64,000 nucleotides of DNA from Frateuria_A sp035944355 (lineage in GTDB: Bacteria > Pseudomonadota > Gammaproteobacteria > Xanthomonadales > Rhodanobacteraceae), in assembly GCF_035944355.1 (NCBI RefSeq), contig NZ_DASZBH010000008.1, positions 186,001 through 250,000 of the forward strand. The letters run 5' to 3'. Shown here piece by piece: positions 59,873 to 64,000 of this stretch; position 1 is the stretch's first letter, and the number at the start of each line of letters is the position of its first letter. The notes beneath the pieces were generated by a model, which was given only the letters and a program-made list of their open reading frames with translations, did not search any database and was not told the DNA's origin. The translations under genes were made by a program, and so were the position numbers.

Positions 59873-61314
59873 CAGTCGTGGCCCTGCGCAAGCGCGCCCT
59901 GGTCGCCGGCCGGCAGCGGCGCGCCGCCCAGGGCCTTGAACAGGGCGACGAAGGCCAGTCCGCGGCCGGCGCGGGCCTGGGCCAGCGCCAGCGCCGCCTG
60001 GTCGCGGGCGATCGTGCTGTCGGTGCGGTCCGCGGGCCCGGCCAGCCGGAGCGCCACGCGGCGTTCGACGGCGGCATCGGCCTTCTCCAGCGCGCTTGCC
60101 GCATCGGCGCAGCGGCTTTCGTAGTCGGCTTGCTGTTCGAGCTTGCCCAGCGCGGTTTCCACTTCGGCCACGCCTTGCAGCACCGACTGCCGATAGGCCA
60201 GCACGCTGGCCCGCAGCTCGTGTTGCTTGGCGTGCGCCTGCGCCCTGCGCATGCCCCAGTCGAACAGCGGAATGTCGATCAAAGGACCTGTCGAAAAGAT
60301 CGCGTTGTCATTGGTGGGCCGATGTGCCAGCAGGCTGGTGGACCAGGTCAGCGAACCGCCGATGGCCAGGCTGGGGTACTGGTTGGCACGCGCCATCCCG
60401 GCCTCGCCGGCGGCGTGCAGGACCTCGGCCTCGGCGCGCAGGATTTCCGGGCGCGAGCGCAGCAGGTCGGCCGGCGCGGACTCGAGGCGCCAGGCGCCGA
60501 GCGAGGGCATGGGGCCGGCCTGGAGCCATGCCGGGTCAGGCTCGGCCTGGCCGAGCAGGATCGCCAGCTGTTGCGCGTTGGCGTCCACCGCCTGGCGCGG
60601 TTCGGCCAGCGCCGCTTCCGCCTGTGCGAGGGCGGCCCTGGCCTGTTCCACGTCCAGTGCGCTGGCCAGCCGCAGGCGCTGGCGCGCCTGCGCGGCGTCC
60701 GATTGCCCGCGCCGCGCGTCGCGGATGCGCTCCAGCCACAGCACCTGCTGCTGGGCCGCGCGCAGGTCGAGCCAGTCGCGCGCCACTTCGGCCACCAGCG
60801 AGACGCGGGCGCCGCGCAGGTCGGCCGCGGCGGCATCCAGGTCGCCGCGCGTCATGCGCTTGTCGGCGGCGCCGCGGCCGAAGAAGTCCAATTCCCACAT
60901 CGCGTCGAAACCGGCCAGGAAGAACGAGGCGCTGGCATCGGGGTCGAACGCATCCTCGGTCCGGGCATGCAGTTGGGGCAGGTAGCGTGCGCCGACCTTG
61001 CGATGCAGGTCGCGCGCGGCGCGCAGGCGTTCCACCGCCTGCGCCACGTCGAGGTTGCGCGCCAGCGCCTTGTCGACGAGCGCGTCCAACTGCGGATCGC
61101 CGAACGCGTGCCACCAGCCGTGCAGGTCCACCGGCGCGGCGCCTGCGGTATCGGCGGCCGCATGGCGCCACTGGGCGGGCGCGGGTGCGTGCAGGTCCGG
61201 CAGCGGCGCGGTGGCGCAGCCGGCCAGGAGGGTGCACAGGGCGGCGAGCGCGAACCCTCGCGGGCTGCGGCCGCGCCGTGGCGCCGGGTTGCGGGAAAGG
61301 AAAGCTGGAGGCAT
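59872..61314 (-). CDS. Outer membrane efflux lipoprotein (NodT/OprM type)
   Basis: The 480-residue protein has a lipoprotein signal (FALAALCTLLAGC) and the two OEP repeats of TolC-like factors: VDKALARNLDVAQAVERLRAARDL at the first repeat and VLAYRQSVLQGVAEVETALGKLEQQ in the second. The ATG at 61314 is used; a GTG 21 bp upstream (61335) is also possible. It forms the outer membrane channel for the exporter downstream. It starts 27 bp after the kinase stop. Confidence 0.92.
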   Translation of the reverse strand: MPPAFLSRNPAPRRGRSPRGFALAALCTLLAGCATAPLPDLHAPAPAQWRHAAADTAGAAPVDLHGWWHAFGDPQLDALVDKALARNLDVAQAVERLRAARDLHRKVGARYLPQLHARTEDAFDPDASASFFLAGFDAMWELDFFGRGAADKRMTRGDLDAAAADLRGARVSLVAEVARDWLDLRAAQQQVLWLERIRDARRGQSDAAQARQRLRLASALDVEQARAALAQAEAALAEPRQAVDANAQQLAILLGQAEPDPAWLQAGPMPSLGAWRLESAPADLLRSRPEILRAEAEVLHAAGEAGMARANQYPSLAIGGSLTWSTSLLAHRPTNDNAIFSTGPLIDIPLFDWGMRRAQAHAKQHELRASVLAYRQSVLQGVAEVETALGKLEQQADYESRCADAASALEKADAAVERRVALRLAGPADRTDSTIARDQAALALAQARAGRGLAFVALFKALGGAPLPAGDQGALAQGHD

Positions 61315-61341
61315 GTGGCGATAGGGGCAGGGCACGGCGGT

Positions 61342-62748
61342 TCAGCTTACCGCCGTGGGGGGAAAGTGCACGTCCACACTTAGGCCGTGCTGTGCGGCGC
61401 GCCGGTATTGGATCCTTGCGCCATGGCGCTCGGCGATACGCTGCACGATCGCCAGCCCCAGTCCGGTGCCCGCCTCGGCGCTGCCGGGCACGCGGAAGAA
61501 GCGTTCGCCCAGGCGCGCGAGCCATTCGTCGGGCACGCCCGGGCCATCGTCCTCCACCCGCAGTCGGGCGCCGCCGCCCGGCAGCGGCGCCAGGCTCACC
61601 GTCACGTTGCTGCCGCGGCCCGCGTAGCGCAGGGCATTGTCGACCAGGTTGTCGAGCAGCTCGTGCAGGCTCGCGGCGTCGCCCATCACCCGCAACGGGC
61701 CTTGTGCGCCCTGGTAGCCCAGGTCGATTCCCGCCGCCAGCGCTTCGGGCACGCGCAGGCTCACCGCTTCGGGCACCAGCCGGGCCAGGTCCACCGGCGC
61801 ATGCCGGGTCGGGGTGGCCAGCGGCGACTGCGCCCGCGTCAGCGCGAGCAGTTGCGCCGAGGTGCGCGCCGTGCGCAGGGTGAGCTTGCGCATGTGGGTG
61901 AGCGCGTCGCGCAGGTTCTGCGGACTGTCGTCCGCCAGCGCACGCTCCACGTGCAGGCTCAGGCCCGCCAGCGGCGTGCGCAACTGGTGGGCGGCGTCAG
62001 CGATGAAGCGCTCCTGCAGCGCCAGCGCATCGCGCAGGCGCGCGAACAGCGCATCGATGGTGCGCGTGAGCGGCAGGATCTCCTCCGGCACGTCGGCCTC
62101 GCCGATGGGCGTGATTTCCTGCTCGCGCGCGGCCAGCCGCGCGGTGAGCGGCTGCAGCACGCGCAACCCGTAGTTCACGCCGAACCACACCAGCGAGAGC
62201 ACGCCCAGCAGCAGCAGCGTCTGCAGCGGCACCGCCATCAGCAGGATTTCGCGCGCACGGCGGCGGCGGTCGGCCAGGGTTTCGGCCACGGTCACGGTCA
62301 GTGTGTCGGTCGGGTCGGCGTCCGGATGGATGCTGGCGGTTGCCACGCGCAGGGTGTGCGCGCCGAGCGTGGATTTGTAGAGCACCGGCGGCCCATCCGC
62401 CGCCGGGGCGGCGATCTGGTGGAACTGCGCATTGTCGGCGAGCCGGCCGTGCCGTTGGCTGTCCACGCTGAAATAGCTCGGGCCTTCCGGGTCGTATTCG
62501 AGCAGGAACCGCGCCTGCCGCGACAAGTGGCCCTCGATGCTGCCCTTGCGCAGCATCTGCGCCAGCGACAGGGCGTTGTCGCTCAGGTCGCGGTCGTGCA
62601 CGCGGTTCGAATAGGCCAGCGCCACACCGTAGGTGAGCAGCGCGTCGAGCACCAGCAGCAATCCCACCGGGATCAGCAGGAAGGCCAGCAGGCGCCGGCG
62701 CAGGCTCGGCTGCGCCCAGCGCTTGGGGGGTGTTGACGGCTCAGCCAC
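61342..62748 (-). CDS. Sensor histidine kinase of the export operon
   Basis: The 468-residue kinase has two transmembrane helices (LLAFLLIPVGLLLVLDALLT and LLMAVPLQTLLLLGVLSLVW) around a periplasmic 2CSK_N/TctE-type sensor, a HAMP-like linker, HisKA with FIADAAHQLRTPLAGLSLHV (His near residue 260) and HATPase with LLDNLVDNALRYAGRG, DDGPGVP and GTGLGLAIVQRIAERHG. It should phosphorylate the response regulator encoded just upstream, with which it overlaps by 8 bp. The signal is unknown; envelope stress or antimicrobial peptides are reasonable. Confidence 0.93.
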   Translation of the reverse strand: MAEPSTPPKRWAQPSLRRRLLAFLLIPVGLLLVLDALLTYGVALAYSNRVHDRDLSDNALSLAQMLRKGSIEGHLSRQARFLLEYDPEGPSYFSVDSQRHGRLADNAQFHQIAAPAADGPPVLYKSTLGAHTLRVATASIHPDADPTDTLTVTVAETLADRRRRAREILLMAVPLQTLLLLGVLSLVWFGVNYGLRVLQPLTARLAAREQEITPIGEADVPEEILPLTRTIDALFARLRDALALQERFIADAAHQLRTPLAGLSLHVERALADDSPQNLRDALTHMRKLTLRTARTSAQLLALTRAQSPLATPTRHAPVDLARLVPEAVSLRVPEALAAGIDLGYQGAQGPLRVMGDAASLHELLDNLVDNALRYAGRGSNVTVSLAPLPGGGARLRVEDDGPGVPDEWLARLGERFFRVPGSAEAGTGLGLAIVQRIAERHGARIQYRRAAQHGLSVDVHFPPTAVS

Positions 62749-63418
62749 CGTCCTGCTCCTCTTCGAGCATGTAGCCCAATCCGCGGATCGTGCGCACGCC
62801 GGTGCCGCAGCCGTGCAACTTGCGGCGCAGGCGGTGCACGGCGATGTCCAGGCCGTTGTCGGTCAGTTCCTGGTCCCAGCTGCACAGCGACTCCACCAGT
62901 TGCGCGCGGCTGGTCAGCCGTCCGACCCGGGTCGCCAGCGCGGCGAGCACGCCGAATTCGCGGGCGGTCAGTTCCAGCGGCGTCTCGTCGATCCAGGCAC
63001 GGCGTCCGGGCAGGTCCACGCGGAGGTGGCCGAGCTTCAGTTCCGGCGTGCCCTTGCTGGTCACCCGGCGCAGCAGCGCGCGCACGCGCGCCTTGAATTC
63101 GTCCAGCGCGAAGGGCTTGATCAGGTAATCGTCCGCGCCCAGGTCGAGCACGCGCACGCGTTCGTGCAGGCCCTCGCGGGCGGTGATCACCAGCACCGGG
63201 ATCTCGCCGCCGCGCCTGCGCAGGCGATGCAGCACCTCGCTGCCGTCCAGCTTGGGCAGGCCCAGGTCCAGCACCAGCAGGTCATAGGGCGTGTCGTGCA
63301 GGGCGGCGTCGGCCCGCGCGCCGTCCTCGACCACGTCCACGGCGTGCCCGCCATCGCGCAGCGCCGCCGCGACACCGGCGGCGATCGCCGCATCGTCTTC
63401 CGCTATCAGAACGCGCAT
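62741..63418 (-). CDS. OmpR-family response regulator of the export operon
   Basis: The 225-residue regulator starts MRVLIAEDDAAIAAGV and has the phosphoacceptor Asp in LLVLDLGLPKLDG, Thr in VLVITAREG, Lys in YLIKPFALDEF and a winged-helix domain ending NGLDIAVHRLRRKL and IRGLGYMLEEE. This pattern matches the PmrA/QseB group. ATG 63418 is chosen since the receiver begins there; a longer frame to 63457 lacks homology. It probably autoregulates its operon. Confidence 0.94.
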   Translation of the reverse strand: MRVLIAEDDAAIAAGVAAALRDGGHAVDVVEDGARADAALHDTPYDLLVLDLGLPKLDGSEVLHRLRRRGGEIPVLVITAREGLHERVRVLDLGADDYLIKPFALDEFKARVRALLRRVTSKGTPELKLGHLRVDLPGRRAWIDETPLELTAREFGVLAALATRVGRLTSRAQLVESLCSWDQELTDNGLDIAVHRLRRKLHGCGTGVRTIRGLGYMLEEEQDGG

Positions 63419-63544
63419 GGCCGGGGCAGGGGGTGGGTAGAGTCCATAAGCGCCCATTATGGGCTACGGGGGACGTTATCGCTCGGCAGGGGTGGCCGAT
63501 GTCGCCTGGGCCAGGGCCCGGCGTCGGCATGCTGTGCCGGCACA

Positions 63545-63622
63545 CTTAGCCTGGACTTACACCCGGCCCTTGCGCAGGCGCATGCGCGAGGGCCGTTGAA
63601 TGCGGCTTCAGCTTGGCCTTCA
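63545..63622. promoter_or_regulatory. CTTA/CTTCA direct repeats between divergent genes
   Basis: CTTAGC and CTTACA (63545-63550, 63556-63561) repeat with an 11-bp period, like PmrA boxes (CTTAA-type hexamers with 5-nt spacers). A second pair, CTTCA at 63606-63610 and 63618-63622, has a 12-bp period. They lie between the regulator gene and the PAP2 gene and may be sites for the OmpR-type regulator. Confidence 0.35.
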
Positions 63623-63682
63623 CCGCGTGACTGCGGTGCAGGACGCCATGCTTTGTGTAATTTCTCTCCACTGGATCACACC

Positions 63683-64000
63683 ATGACGGCTCCCATGGAC
63701 CCGTACCGCTGGGACCTCGGCCTCTTCCATGCAATCCATGCCGCCGCGCCGCCCTCGCATGCCATGCTGGCATGGGCCCGCGCGCTGGCGGACGCTCCCC
63801 TGGTGCTGACGGCGGGCTTGCTGGGCATGCTGATCCTGCTGCCTCGCCTGTCGATGCGTACGTCCGCCTGTCGGGCGCTCGCCGCGGCCATGCTGGTCCT
63901 CGCGGCCAATGGCCTGATCGGCCTGGTCTGGGATCGGCCCAGGCCCTTCGTGGCGGGCGTCGGCCAGGCGTGGATCGCCCATGCGGCGACCGGAAGCTTT
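63683..64000 (+). CDS. PAP2 superfamily lipid phosphatase, 5' part
   Basis: The frame starts at ATG 63683 and is open to the right edge (106 codons seen). It begins with an amphipathic stretch (MDPYRWDLGLFHAIHAAAPP), then hydrophobic helices (ALADAPLVLTAGLLGMLILL and ALAAAMLVLAANGLIGLVW), followed by WDRPRPFVAG, the first PAP2 motif, and the expected GSF of the second motif at the edge. These enzymes dephosphorylate undecaprenyl pyrophosphate or lipid A. The gene is divergent from the two-component export operon. Confidence 0.85.
   Translation, partial: MTAPMDPYRWDLGLFHAIHAAAPPSHAMLAWARALADAPLVLTAGLLGMLILLPRLSMRTSACRALAAAMLVLAANGLIGLVWDRPRPFVAGVGQAWIAHAATGSF

Overview
The window is GC-rich, densely packed chromosomal DNA, almost certainly from a gammaproteobacterium of the order Xanthomonadales, most plausibly Rhodanobacteraceae (Dyella, Luteibacter or Frateuria type). 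This placement is inferred from gene content and style: a phoB-phoR-ppk-ppx string, an EfpL-type elongation factor, LpxH and LpxO lipid A enzymes, an NAD-type isocitrate dehydrogenase, TonB receptors, GTG and TTG starts with 1-4 bp overlaps, and interspersed heptamer and CCCTC-type repeats. No rRNA, tRNA, CRISPR, phage or transposase gene was seen.

Layout. 1-5.2 kb: the 3' part of a very large repeat-built filamentous-haemagglutinin-like adhesin, overlapped by a small secreted protein gene. 5.3-11.9 kb: a lone tssA (type VI secretion), an FUSC-family membrane protein, efpL, a short-chain dehydrogenase, lpxH and a periplasmic cyclophilin. 12-17.6 kb: phosphate and polyphosphate genes phoB-phoR-ppk-ppx, with a phoR that lacks the usual membrane segment. 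17.8-24.1 kb: bepA, glutaredoxin, an AhpD-like protein, isocitrate dehydrogenase, an AraC-type regulator and a serine hydrolase. 24.2-31 kb: an ECF41-type sigma factor with its AhpD-like partner, lpxO, a MITE-like repeat, a CDF transporter, an Slp lipoprotein, rlmJ, a low-complexity secreted protein and a DMT transporter. 31-39.6 kb: an AsmA protein, a second cyclophilin, an OprO/P-type porin and a complete sulfate ABC transporter (sbp-cysTWA). 40-43.1 kb: an arsenic operon arsR-arsI-arsC-aquaporin and a YahK-type aldehyde reductase.

43.6-48.1 kb: a TonB receptor, YfiR-like protein, histidine kinase and receiver in one operon. 48.2-53.8 kb: a tight six-gene biosynthetic operon (HAD phosphatase, class III aminotransferase, acyl carrier protein, ketosynthase, FemAB/GNAT-like acyltransferase, divergent arginase-fold enzyme). 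It converges on a second operon at 54.2-57.0 kb (alpha/beta hydrolase, two small ArnE/ArnF-like membrane proteins, DegT aminotransferase), with a PepSY protein between them. I do not recognise this combination as a characterised pathway; it is the best candidate here for an undescribed system, perhaps making and exporting an amino-acyl or aminolipid product.

57.1-63.4 kb: a self-contained export operon: response regulator, sensor kinase, TolC-like lipoprotein, FtsX-type permease, ATPase and HlyD-type adaptor. A PAP2-type lipid phosphatase starts divergently and runs off the right edge; the spacer carries CTTA direct repeats resembling a PmrA-type operator.
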